Source: Isoetes taiwanensis (taxonomy: Eukaryota; Streptophyta; Lycopodiopsida; Isoetales; Isoetaceae). From it: 64,000 bases of DNA. The position numbers were made by a program, and so were the translations under genes. Shown here piece by piece: positions 11,381 to 22,084 of this stretch; within the stretch, counting starts at the first letter, position 1; the number at the start of each line of letters is the position of its first letter. The notes under the pieces are model-generated. The model did no database searches. It was not told the origin of the DNA and saw only the letters and a program-made list of their open reading frames with translations. The DNA lies in NCBI GenBank assembly GCA_021234155.1, contig JAJEKV010000008.1, positions 6,904,445 through 6,968,444 of the forward strand. The letters are read 5' to 3'.

Positions 11381-11869
11381 GTTGAACTAATTTTGATGCC
11401 TATATCCAATGGTTTAGACCCATATATCATATATTTATTTTTATATTGTATTTTCGTATTGTATCAAATATTCTGCTCGACATGCAAGGCTCGAGATAAC
11501 CCATTTTAGGGTTATGTGTTGGGAATGAAAATGAAGATTTTTAGGGAAGAATCATCTCTGCATTCCGGCGATCTGCGAACAGGAGAATTCCCTTTGTCAG
11601 TTTTGCTTGTTCCAGAACGGCAGATTTGCTTCTCAATAGCTAAGATTTAAGCAGTCTGCCCTTGTGTCGAAATGGATAGTGTGGTGCATAACCCACTTTA
11701 TATTTTTCTCAAATCCAGCAGGAAAGATTGTTCTCTCAAAGCCCAATGCCGGAAGTAATGCATAGGATGCTTCTCCATGTTATTCTTTCCAGATCTCTTG
11801 CTGCCTTGATCTGCAGAGATCGGCAATTTGGCGAGACAGAGATTAGAGATCATTAGGCACCCAGTTCGA

Positions 11870-13045
11870 CTCCTAGCACACCGGAGTTGAAGCCTCCTCC
11901 GAGGCCTCTGTTTTTGCCGCCACCACCTCTTCCTGAAGAGTTAAGACTGCCCAGTGGTACTGCTTCTCCTCACATCTGAAGCAAGATCTAGTAACAAACC
12001 TCCCAAGTTTATCTATGGATTAAAAGGCCTTGATCAGGCTCAACGTACCTTGGAGTTTAGTGATGGAACTGGGTATGATAGTTCTGAAAGTGGTGACAAA
12101 AGAGAATTATCCATTATTATTCCTCCTGTTTCTCTTGGACAAAAGGATTTGGTTGAAGTTCTTAGAGAAATGGATGAACTATTCATGAAGGCTCATGAAA
12201 GTGGAAAAGAGCTTGGACGTCTTCTTGAATCAAGAAAGATACATTATCATTCCAACTTCGTCAATCTTAGGGGTATGTTCTTTGTCTATTCTATGTTTAT
12301 AAGAGTCTTCTTGCCTACCCGTGAGGCAAAAACTTACTTGAAATTCATATGCGAGTTTGATTCCCACTCTAATCGTGTATTGCAAGCTATTTCATGGGGA
12401 AATTGGTACAATAGAAGTAGCGAAGTGCAATTGAGGATGTTGATCTTTGTGACTCAACAAGTCATTCAAATACTCTTGATAAAATCTTTGCATGGGAAAA
12501 GAAGTTATATGACGAAGTGAAGGTATGCAATTTTGATTGCTTTTGGCTTTTTCTTATCTATTTCCAAATATGAATACATATGCAAATAATTTTCTAGGTT
12601 CTTTGAAACTAGCGAGAAAGTGGAGTACGAGAAAAAGAGTGCTCTTCTGCTAAGAAGCCGATTCTAGAGGAGATTATGAAGCAATCGACAAGACACCTGA
12701 TGCGCTATTAAAGCATCACGCATTACCACGGATAATGGTTGCACTTGAAGGTGTTGCCACCGCTACAAAAAAAATATTCAAAAGCCGAGATGAAGAACTC
12801 TATCCGCAACTTCTTCACCTCTTGGAAGGGTAAAATTTACATCTGTTGCTACTTAGATTTGATGATGTTTTTATATTCTTGACATGAAAAGTTAATGAAA
12901 ATTGCAGGCTTATGGGAATGTGGGTAGGCCTTTATCATTGCCATTTGGAGCAACATAGAGTAGTCATGCAAATGAAGGCAGTGGAATGCGTTGGAAGAGA
13001 TGAAGCAACCACAAACCTTCATCGGCACACTACACTGCAGGTTAG
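11870..13045 (+). pseudogene. DUF632 (NRG2/bZIP-like) gene fragment
   Basis: The plant DUF630/DUF632 family includes NRG2, a nitrate-response regulator, and leaf-shape factors. Recognisable parts in order are a proline-rich stretch (11880-11940), LVEVLREMDELFMKAHESGK with HYHSNFVNLRG (about 12150-12270), NRVLQAISWGN (about 12370), LDKIFAWEKKLYDEVK with a GT donor (about 12470-12520), SRDEELYPQLLHLLEG (12783-12830), and LMGMWVGLYHCH (from 12907). Frameshifts near 12290 and 12410 and stops in the 12600-12700 exon break it. The N-terminal DUF630 and the C-terminal third are absent. Intron remnants are kept, so it is a decayed genomic copy rather than a processed one. Confidence 0.8.
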
Positions 13046-13329
13046 GCGACACTTGATGAATGGTATGTCACATTTCACAGATTTATTTACGCCTGTGAAT
13101 AATAATCATTCCAAATTGGAAATTTGCTGATTTAGGACCTCGTGCCTTGCCCTCTTATGCCAAAGATCATCGGTTGGCGTCTATTTGGTAGAGAACTATC
13201 CATAGGCAGATCTTTGTTGTAGCCTGATTAGCCATCTTTGCCTGATCAAATGCTCATCTTCGGAGAATGTGTGTTTGCTTCAAAAACAATTGTTAAAATG
13301 CTTTGGGACAATCAGATAATACATTCGCA

Positions 13330-13545
13330 GGTTTTTCCTTTTTTTGATGAGGAAACAAGTTGGAGAGGCTACTGTACAAACAATTGCAGATAATACATTG
13401 GCACATTTTTTCCTTTTTTTTTCGATGAGGAAACAAGTTGGAGAGGCTATTGTACGCACAATTGCGGATAATACATTGGCATATTTTTTCCTTTTTGATG
13501 AGGAAACAAGTTGGACAAAGCTATTGTACGGACAATTGCTTTATT
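13330..13545 (+). repeat. About 75-bp tandem repeat, three copies
   Basis: Three units each contain GATGAGGAAACAAGTTGGA followed by GCTAYTGTAC, CAATTGC and GATAATACATTGGCA, separated by pyrimidine runs. The third unit is degenerate at its end. The apparent repeated peptide (RKQVGEA) is a by-product of the DNA repeat. Confidence 0.8.
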
Positions 13546-13739
13546 AGACAGATTGCTTTATTAATGTTAACATCACACATTCCATTCCATTCCATTCGAC
13601 ACAATCACATGTGAATTCTCAAGTTCAATATAATTGTTCAAGTGCATGATATTACATTATGCTTTAATATTATAGTTACTCATATTTCATTTTACTATAT
13701 TCCCTTTTTCTCTTAATGTTTGTATATTACATAACACAT

Positions 13740-14339
13740 ATTGCTACATATGCATTATATTCTCACGTCTGTTTTTTTTTTTTATGGCCGAAGGGTGTAA
13801 AAAATTTTAGTATAATAACCAACACATAACTACCATTGACATTAATAAATATAACCATTGGAACCAACACATTTAAATTAAAATCCCCTTAAACCCCCTT
13901 TGGTTTGGGTGCATATTCACACGGGGGTGGCGTAGGGGCGCGAGAGCCCTCATAATTGTATTTTGCACGCGTCTGAAATCAACACCATATAGTATTCCTT
14001 GAAATTTTATAGTATTTTGCGAATCTTGTTATACAAGATATAGCAAATCTTGTACTTGCATACCCCACAAATGAGGAACTTTACGTGCGGTTGTAGATTA
14101 AGGAATATGGGGCTTAATATGCCAATCCGGCGACTCGATGCCCGGAGTCACCCCCCGTGTGAATATGCACCCAAACCAAAGGGGGTTTAAGGGGGATTTT
14201 AATTTAAATGTGTTGGTTCCAATGGTTATATTTATTAATGTCAATGGTAGTTATGTGTTGGTTATTATACTAAAAAAATTTTTTGGCCCTTCGGGCCATA
14301 AAAAAAAACAGACGTGAGAATATAACAGACATGTAGCAA
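13740..14339. mobile_element. Foldback element, copy C (longest)
   Basis: This is the most complete copy. Inverted ends of about 200 bp begin TTGCTACAT at 13741 and close with ATGTAGCAA at 14339. They include TTCTCACGTCTG, the GGCCGAAGGG motif and the CACATAACTACCATTGACA block. The core frame of the other copies is broken here by small indels. The core keeps the orientation of copies A and D. No transposase is present. Confidence 0.85.
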
Positions 14340-14450
14340 TCACGCAGTCGAACTATCGTTCCGTACCTTCTAGCATGCCCAGTCGCACGATGTCTAGCTT
14401 GTTACGGGCCATCGAGATGGGGCAAGTATGGAACCGGTGCGTGCGAGGGG
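14335..14450. repeat. Local direct repeat, left copy
   Basis: The segment with TCCGTACCTTCTAGCATGCC and AGTATGGAACCGGTGC recurs in the same orientation at 14978-15090. The 530 bp between the copies contains the dispersed repeat at 14832. No direct-repeat retroelement features (primer-binding site, coding) are seen between them. Confidence 0.7.
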
Positions 14451-14831
14451 AGGGGTTTGTTCTCCTTCTCTTCAAACCCTAGAGGAAACCCTGTAAGCAA
14501 CCTCTCAGCCACTTTAGAGGCAGGGAGGGATGCCAAAACCTAAACCCTACATATTTTGTAGTGTTTAAGTATCGGGGCACCAAAACTGCTCCATCTGCTA
14601 ATCCCACTGTTCAAGTGGTAGCTCATCTCCCAAGGAACGTTTTCGAAAAGAAAATTGGCCATCCACCCCATGGATGTGCCACATCCCAAATTTCCCGCTT
14701 TTCGACATAGGGGCACAAGGGGGAAATGAAGTGTTCCCCTAGTTCGCCACTCTAGTGAGCTCTGAATGTGGTTTTGAGTTTGCGCATGAGTCCATAGCAT
14801 CAATTTACTCTAGGGACCAAATATTATGACC

Positions 14832-14975
14832 GATGGGAGCTAAACTCGACTCGCTATGGGCAACTAGCCAACCTTTCACTCAAAGCACTCGGCCTTGCGT
14901 AGTGCACTTACAATCTAAAGATATCATGTAGTGGACAATCTGGGCAACATGTGTCCTAGGATTATTCTAGCCTTC
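14832..14975. repeat. Dispersed repeat, copy 2
   Basis: Second copy of the module at 11092-11262, recognisable from GACTCGCTATGGGCAACTAG and CACTCGGCCTTGC onward, diverged at many positions. Confidence 0.7.
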
Positions 14976-14977
14976 TG

Positions 14978-15090
14978 GATGCAATCAGACAGTCGAACTG
15001 CCATTCCGTACCTTCTAGCATGCCCAGTCGCATGATGTCTAGCTTGTTGACATCGCAACAGGGGAAGTATGGAACCGGTGCCTTGGGGGG
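14978..15090. repeat. Local direct repeat, right copy
   Basis: Partner of 14335-14450; the match ends shortly after AGTATGGAACCGGTGC. It lies just upstream of the long hairpin at 15173. Confidence 0.7.
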
Positions 15091-15172
15091 CGAAGAAGAA
15101 GTAGAAGGAAAATTCTATGATGATCTTCTCTTCTATGGTATTTAATCTTGAAAAATATGATGTCAATAAATA

Positions 15173-15256
15173 TATGTAATAGATAAAGGCCAAGAGCAGG
15201 CAATTTCGCCTGGTGAGCCAAGCGAAATGGCCTGCTCTTGGCCTTTATCTTACATA
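15173..15256. other. Long near-perfect hairpin (miRNA-precursor-like)
   Basis: Arms 15181-15209 and 15222-15250 pair over 29 bp with one mismatch around a 12 nt loop. The arm contains AAAGGCCAAGAGCAGGC. After a 2 nt bulge the stem continues for six more pairs (TATGTA/TACATA). Size, loop and pairing would fit a small RNA precursor or a tiny foldback transposon. No conserved plant miRNA sequence was recognised. Confidence 0.6.
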
Positions 15257-15259
15257 AAG

Positions 15260-16780
15260 AAACAGATGATGATATTTCGGCGCTCCTCCTTGATCCTTGA
15301 AGCCGAAACATCCAAGAAATTCCTCGGCCCTGATGTTAGAAATCAGGTGACCATGAAGAGGACTATTGCTGGATATAAAATGGGCCGTAATCATAAGAAA
15401 TATCGCCATCTGTTCCTTTATTTTAACTTTATGCATGTGGATTGGGCCTATAAGACCACATGAGGCAAGGCCAAATTACATGACAAAAGATAAGCTTCTC
15501 CCATTTGCATATTTTGAATATTAAGACAAGTTGAAAATGTGGAATGTTTGAAAAAGAGTTTCACGTACAAAAGGTATAAATTTTCATGTAGTTAATGATA
15601 CTACAAGGTAAGGTGCCTAAGTTCGTTTTGTAGCAATAGAATGGACCATATGCTTTTTGAAAGATGGGCTCATACAATATAGCTGGATATGTTGTGAAAT
15701 GCACTTGCCCAAGGTGATTACAAAGTATTATTGCTTATGGTGCCCATGGAGTTGAGTGCTTAAGGTGGAATTTACGGAGACCTTGGTGCCTTGATATGTT
15801 TCCCTTAAGGATAATAGTATAGACTTTGCACTTGTTAAGACATAAGACGAATTGCCTTGTTTTTTCTTAGAAAAAAGGTTGCTTTATGCGGAAGAAAGTT
15901 TTTTTTTATATATATCGTAGCCCATTTGGGGCATTTATTCAATGTTCACTAACGAGATACCAAAAGCTATTCTAAGAAATTGCGGTCGATTTACTAATGA
16001 TATTATGGCTTTGGCTTTGGCTAGAATGCCTTGGAATGGCAATGGATATGAATTTTTCCTTTCCATAGGGTGGATCGATATTTTCCTTGTATTATTCCCT
16101 TGTATTATTTTCGTTTTTTTGCCATATACAAATTTGTTGGCCGCCCTGTAACACAGGCGACAAAGTTTAAGGGCTCCGATACCTAAGGGGATTCTGTTCA
16201 TTTTTGGCGCCTAAATGGCTGCATGTTGGAAACTTCGGCTCTAAGACAACTGGAAATGGTCTAACATAGCAGTTCGATGCCGATTTCTGGAGGCCGAAAT
16301 GTTTATAATAGGCTCTTTTGCTCTGGAGGTATGCTTCTCACATGTTTAATAGCCTAAAATGGTGAAATGAATAATGGCCCGATATGCTTTTGCAAAAATC
16401 GTGATATAAAATGGCTAGTGCATATGCTCTTATTTGGATTATATATGCAATAAGGCAAAGATTTGATATTAGAAATCGATAACAAGCCTGTAGGATATGA
16501 CAGATCTGTGGACTGAGATTTATTATCTTCAAACATTGCACTCCAGCGACTAGATGTTAAGGCTTTTTGTTATCTGCATGACTCAATAAAGCCACACAAA
16601 GTTTATTCTGGTTTCTACTTCGCCCTTAGTGCAATCGATCTGTGGCACTTGACGGTTCGCTGATACAACCTTCAGGTTTGGGAAATTAAATACGTCTGAT
16701 TTCACTTTCAAATATTCTATGTGTTCTTATGACCATGTTCTAAGAAGGTGATGGTCTTTAAGGTAATGATTTTGTGGTTT
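15260..16780. other. No recognised gene
   Basis: Mixed AT-rich sequence. A 69-codon plus-strand frame at 15942-16151, rich in hydrophobic residues (IDIFLVLFPCIIFVFLPY), is not recognised and lacks context; it is treated as chance. A degenerate 22 bp duplication (ATTCCACTTTAGATTGCTTT) lies just beyond, at about 16814-16857. Confidence 0.35.
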
Positions 16781-17239
16781 CAACAGGATGTTGTCCGGAG
16801 ATTTAAAGAGCGTCATTCCACTTTAGATTGCTTTGCATTCCACTTTAGATTGCTTTGCAGACAAGGTTTGCCCGTATTAAGGTTTAATGTTTGCAGTGCC
16901 ACAAGAATAGGAATATGAATTTCATGGCCAGTTCATCATGGCATGATATTTTATTTCTTCTCATGCTATTAATTTCGAGAAATTTGTTTGTCTTTTATGG
17001 CATCATTTACAGGGACACCCAATAATTGGAGTTATAGAGTTAATGCAAATACTTGTTGATGTGGAAAGTTTGGATTGGAAGGCTGATATCACAACCAAGG
17101 TGGGTGTATTCCCTCAGGATTCACACTGTGATAAAGGAAAATCTCTTCCTTTGCATCTCTGGTTTCTTTCATAAAATTAGTTAGAGATGTTAGAGATTGA
17201 ACCTAATCTCTGGTTTGTGGTTGTTAAAATTGGTCAGAT

Positions 17240-17985
17240 TATCTATTGGATAAATTACTACTTCCTCGAACATCTAAAACGGAAGGGCTCCACGCTGATG
17301 TTGGTGCATCATATTCCTTGTCTCATCTGCCAGGTCACATGGGTAATACTCAACTAATTACACAAATTTTCTTGCATGTTGGGATTTCATAAGATTTCAT
17401 GGTTCATGCATATAGGTGAATACATAGGGCTTACTAAGGAGCGGCTTGATGGAGCACATATGCTTGGCCTTAAGCTTGCCACACATTATGTAGCCTCGGA
17501 GGTATATTATGTTTGGTGCACATGTTAAAAAGAATTAGTGGTGTTCATTAAATAAAGTTCAAGAGCACACCCCATTAATCATAGACATGCATATATCCAT
17601 GCCTTTAATCTAGGCATTCTATCTACTCTTAGGAGAAAACCATTTCTTCGGAACAGACTTGTACTATGACCAGATTTATGCTCTGAACGTATTTATACTT
17701 AAAATAAAGATTCTAACTTTGAAATGGTAGCGCATCTGTCTTTGTTGGGCCTAGCTCTTAGGTATTTGTCCTTAAAGGGGGCTCATGTTTTTGTTACGTT
17801 TTGTTTGCTTAGAAAAATGGTTTGCAGAGATTGCCATTGTTGGTGAGGTAACTCGTGAGCTTGAATATGCAACAACCGAAAAGAAAGCTTCAATACTATA
17901 TCAACTTTCAGAATTCGTCCAGCCTTGTGATGTGAGCGTACTGCAAAGGTATCCAACCAGTTTCAAAGGTATCCAACCAGTTTCG
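17240..17985 (+). pseudogene. 3-hydroxyisobutyryl-CoA hydrolase-like fragment
   Basis: HIBCH/CHY1-type enzymes of the enoyl-CoA hydratase superfamily act in valine breakdown. Exon-like pieces are DVGASYSLSHLPGHMG followed by a GT donor (about 17299-17342), GEYIGLTKERLDGAHMLG with LATHYVASE and a GT donor (about 17416-17501), and EYATTEKKASILYQLSEF then VQPCDVSVLQR (17860-17950). Introns lie between them. Stops or missing sequence occur before and after, the N-terminal half is not found, and a short direct duplication (GGTATCCAACCAGTTTC) spoils the last piece at about 17948-17982. The family call is firm for the middle exons. Confidence 0.75.
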
Positions 17986-17989
17986 TTGG

Positions 17990-19140
17990 ACAGCTATTAA
18001 GTTTATACTTAGCATTCGTCTTTCTTACTATTAACGACCATAAAGGAATACATATCCGTATATGAGATTGAAAGAAGTAATTGTCCAATCAGAAACTTAT
18101 TCTGCTCTTATATTTCAGGTGCCTGTTGTAGCTACGATGTGATAGAGCCAATGAAGGAGAATTGTAATATGTTTAACTCCAAGCAAGGGGGTATTGTTGT
18201 TGGCAATAAATCTGAACCTAAAGTTATTCCAAAAAAATTTGATAACTCAAGTCTACCTTTTCCAAATTATAGAGAAGAAAGGTGCAGGCACGAGATTATT
18301 GTACTCTGATAACAAAAGTCAATGAAAAAAAATTAGTCTTTGCTTTTGTAATTCATAAATAAAAATATTGACAGTAAGAAAAAACAAATTTTGAAAAAAA
18401 ATATTCAAATGAACAATATGTTAATTGATATCACAATTTGGAACCACGTGGAAAAAATCATGTTTGAGCCCTCAAACTTTACTGTGCTAATATATTAAGG
18501 TGGAATACTATAGTCTTTTATCGAATCATGAAACTTGCCACATGAAGCACACTTAGATATCAATACTAAAATCACCAATACTTACAACCTTCTATAATCG
18601 TATTGTTATCATGAAACAAAAACACAATAGCTTTTCACATTCAAAATTAGGTATATTTACAACATTCTTTAATCGTATTGATAGCATGGAAGAAAAACAT
18701 ACTAGTAAATCTAAACCACACATAGTTTTATTGATAATTAATCACTATAAAATATCATAATAACTATGCACGTAAAATTACAAAGATGATTAATCACTGT
18801 AAAATATTATACGTATTACGCTCATAAAATTACAAGGTCGATAAACCAAGAATAATAGATGTGATCAAATACCATTATGATAAACTTTATAAATTAATTA
18901 ATAACACACACCATATATCTAAGTTTGTCGCAAAAACTAGCTATAAATTATCATCTTTCAATATCATGTGAAGAAACAATATTTGTTTGTCACATTACTA
19001 AATTGTATTGATGAACTGCGTTGTATAACTAGACATAGTTTGTAAACTTTTTGGCCCACATACCAGTATTGATTTTAAAAGTTGGTTTTCACTAAGAAAT
19101 CATTAGAAAAAAATCATACTAATTTAGTTTTGGGGGCCTT
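17990..19140. other. Gene-free, strongly AT-rich
   Basis: Low-complexity AT-rich DNA without recognisable coding. Words such as AATCACTRTAAAATAT and CATAAAATTACAA recur loosely around 18730-18840. This could be old transposon interior or intron debris. Confidence 0.4.
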
Positions 19141-19149
19141 GTGTAGTAT

Positions 19150-19266
19150 GCGCACTCTAGATGTACTGATTAGTACGTCTCATCAAATACGGTCATCAAA
19201 TCATATAAAAACCTTAGGAAAAAAAGTACAAAAACACAAAGAAAACCCCCTGTTATTATGCTACAT
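19150..19266 (-). repeat. 115-bp dispersed repeat, copy 3
   Basis: Reverse orientation relative to the copy at 537. Its CATAT end joins the core of foldback copy D directly at about 19261-19275, where that element has lost its left arm. The joint shares the short word ATATTCACACG, so a microhomology-mediated deletion is likely. Confidence 0.75.
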
Positions 19267-19665
19267 ATTCACACGTACGAAATCAACACCATATAGTATT
19301 CCGCTTGAAATCTTATAGTATTTTGCGAATCTTGTTATACAGTATAGCAAATTTTGTACTTGCATACCCCACAAACGAGGAACTTTACGTACGGTGTAGA
19401 TTAAGGAATAAGGGGTGAATATGCCTATCCAACAGCTCTCGTTGCCCGGAGTCACCCCCCGTGTGAATATGCACCCAAACTAAAGGGGGTTTAAGGGGGA
19501 TTTTAATTTAAATGTGTTGGACCCAATGGTTGTGTTAATTAATGTCAATGGTAGTTATATGTTGGTTGTTAATGTCAATGGTTGTTATGTGTTGGTTGTT
19601 ATGTGTTGGGGGATTTAATTTTTATATGTTGGATGTTAATGGTTTGTGTTGCAAAAAAAAAATTT
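19261..19665. mobile_element. Foldback element, copy D (left arm lost)
   Basis: Core and right arm are as in copy A (right arm about 19452-19610), followed by a GGCCCCTTCGGGGCC palindrome near 19665. The core frame WGMQVQNLLYCITRFAKYYK is intact on the minus strand (19455-19261). The left terminal inverted repeat is missing. Relative to the surrounding inverted arms the core lies in the unflipped orientation, matching copy A. Confidence 0.8.
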
Positions 19666-20329
19666 GGCCCCTTCGGGGCCTTAGGGACAAGTCCCCCCCC
19701 CCCTCCCAGTGTGACAAAAATTTTAGAATTCAAACCAGAAAAAAACTAGAATTCATTTGAGGCTTTCATGACCTGTAGCTTTTGAATTTCATCACAATAA
19801 AACAAATAGAACATAAGTAAAAGTTACCATAAAGATAGAGCAGATTGATCCCATTATTCTGAAAGTCATAAAGTTTGCAACACTCATACACAAACGTTTT
19901 TCAACTGGAATTTAACAGCAGCCTTTGGCCTCCATGGATTCTTGTGGTGAGAAACCAAAGTGGGAAACTTTTCTGCTTGTTAGCACAAGGATCTAGAAGC
20001 CTTGGAATTTGCTTAATAACTGCCTCAAAATCTAAAAATGCATGGTAATTTTTTGCAAGCTTCATTCGGAATGAGCCATAAAACAATATCCAATAGCGCA
20101 ATCCTGTATTAATCAGCTGGTAGGATGTGAAAGCCTACCAAACCCGGCCAAAAAATTGCTGTTTTAGCATAGATAACTTAACCAAACATATCCATATCAT
20201 ACACTATCAAAAAGATCTCGGAAAGAGCTTTCCAACGCAATAAAAATCATCTCAAACAGAGCTCTAGATCAAAAGTTATAATAAGAAATGTGTTGCCGGC
20301 GGGGAAGCTGCACTACATGCGCCCTTCAT

Positions 20330-20455
20330 GTGCCCATTATGCACCACACACACAAAAAGAGGGCTTTTGTTGTGAGCCATTGGTTGTTGACCATTATGCA
20401 CCACACGCACAAAAAAAGGGCTTTTGTTGTGAGCCATTGGTTGTTGACCATTGAA
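20330..20455 (-). repeat. 57-bp tandem repeat, two copies
   Basis: Two units of the repeat described at 695-870, inverted, each with GTTGTGAGCCATTGGTTG. Confidence 0.8.
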
Positions 20456-20494
20456 AAAAAAAGGCTAAAATCAATGGCTCAGAAATGGTGCACT

Positions 20495-20607
20495 CTAGAT
20501 GTACGCATTAGTACATCCATTTGAATACATCACGAAATCATAGGAAAACCTTAGTGAAAAGCGTACAAAAACACAAAGAAAACCCCCTGTTATTATGCTA
20601 CATATTC
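20495..20607 (-). repeat. 115-bp dispersed repeat, copy 4
   Basis: Nearly identical to the copy at 537 in reverse orientation and in direct orientation with the copy at 19150, 1.2 kb away. Its outer edge (20607) abuts a PPR-like coding fragment, as copy 1 also does at 537. Confidence 0.8.
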
Positions 20608-20710
20608 TATAACCGTTGTACTCGTGAACATCCTTCAACCTATTGCATTTCTCATACATGTTACAGAAGGAAGCAAGACTTTTATTAGGCGCTTCTCCCA
20701 TTGCCATCTC
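20608..20710 (-). pseudogene. Possible PPR fragment
   Basis: The minus strand reads LASFCNMYEKCNRLKDVHEY, close to the second helix of a plant PPR motif (usual wording NMYAKCGRLxDAxxVF). It is cut at 20608 by the 115 bp repeat. Only one repeat is visible, so the call is tentative. Confidence 0.4.
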
Positions 20711-20829
20711 CAGAAATATTTAAACTCTCGTTTGAAATTGCATGCATCAACATGCAAAAGCAATCAAAGCTATAGACCTCGAGCCAGCAGCGAGAAGCTT
20801 CTTCAGAATGATACATCTAAGTTCTAAAT

Positions 20830-22080
20830 GCAAAAAAAAAACTAGCAAAAAGGCACGCCAGAAGGCTTTAGCAAGATAAGACTTATTAGGTTCTTATTTA
20901 GGCTTGGTGTTAGTAGACTGCGATTGGTGGCTAAGCTTCTTCCTTTGTATTTCATTTAGAAGCAATATTTCTTGTTTTTGTATTTTCATTTTATTAGTTG
21001 TGAAATTTTGCTTCATGTCATATGGTTCTATACAATGTATATTTATAGCGTGGTCTATGTTTTAGTTCGAGTTTAAAGTTTCCTATGCACAAAGTGTGTT
21101 TGTGAACATTTTGATGTTTTATCTTGCAATGGTTTACCATGTCTAGAAGGTCTAGAAGGTTAATTATGATCTCTCTTCTTTCTGTTATGAAAGAATTGCA
21201 TCCTTCGTGTACTTTGAGTTCCTTGTTTGGTAACTTCATTATATGCAAGTGGAGTGCATCTTATTGCGTTATGATAATATTAACGGGAAATACAAAATAT
21301 AAAATAGAAAATAAGGTTAAAAGGGATGTAGATATGTGTGGTAGATGAGTGTGTTCCACGATAATGTACCATCCTTATACACATCAACACATAAGGACGT
21401 GCAATACACAAGACATGCATTATGTATGGGAAGATTATTTCTCATTTTTGGTACAAGTAATATAGTGAGCATTACATGTAGAACAAGGTTAAAACTTTAA
21501 GTAAGAACAATAATATGAGGACTATTTCTTGCTTTAAGCGGAAAGTGTTTTTTCATCTTATTTCTTATTTGGGGGCAATATAGAATCACTTTTTAACCGT
21601 CAAATATAAAATTCCATAGCAATAGAAGAAGAAGAGTGGATGAGCTACAAATGCATCATGTTAAAGTTAGTATTTTTCTGCTATGAACCACAGAAATGCA
21701 ACGATGGCCCTTACTTCTTATATTGCATGGTTTTTATGTTAAAACCGAGGGTAGGGCTTATGCTGCTGATGTCCTCTCCATTGATTCTTTTGACAAAAGT
21801 TGTTTTTCCCGCATTGTGAAGACCCCTACAAAAATAAAAAGGAATTGAAGATCTTGAATACTTCAACTTGTAAAGTAAAATGCAAGGCTTAATGTGGGAG
21901 AAACACCTTTGAATAAAAACAATTTATTTTATAGGAGGAACAAAGCACCCACTTGCTTCAATTCTGGATGGAACTTGGCAAAGTTGCTTCTGAACATACT
22001 GCACTTAGCATCCGATGTGTAGGCCAAACTCAAAACAAAGCAATTTAACATAGAAAGGCAAATTTAACATTGCGCACATT
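20830..22080. other. No recognised gene
   Basis: AT-rich spacer. The only notable item is the inverted recurrence at 20835-20866 of the CTGGCGTGCCTTTTTGCTAG string that precedes the CCT5 T-run at 2427. Confidence 0.35.
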
Positions 22081-22084
22081 CTAT

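Larger units (their letters stand above)
19498..20607 (-). repeat. Right arm of the 17-kb-spaced inverted repeat
   Basis: Reverse complement of 537-1665 in the same internal order, including the frame with [16 protein letters not shown] (20101-19901). It differs by two instead of three 57 bp units and by scattered substitutions. The two arms enclose CCT5 and about 17 kb of repeats. Confidence 0.75.

Noticed and set aside
15942-16151. Small hydrophobic protein, possibly organelle-derived
   Set aside because: It resembled small photosystem proteins only in composition. No family motif matched and no neighbouring organelle sequence was seen.
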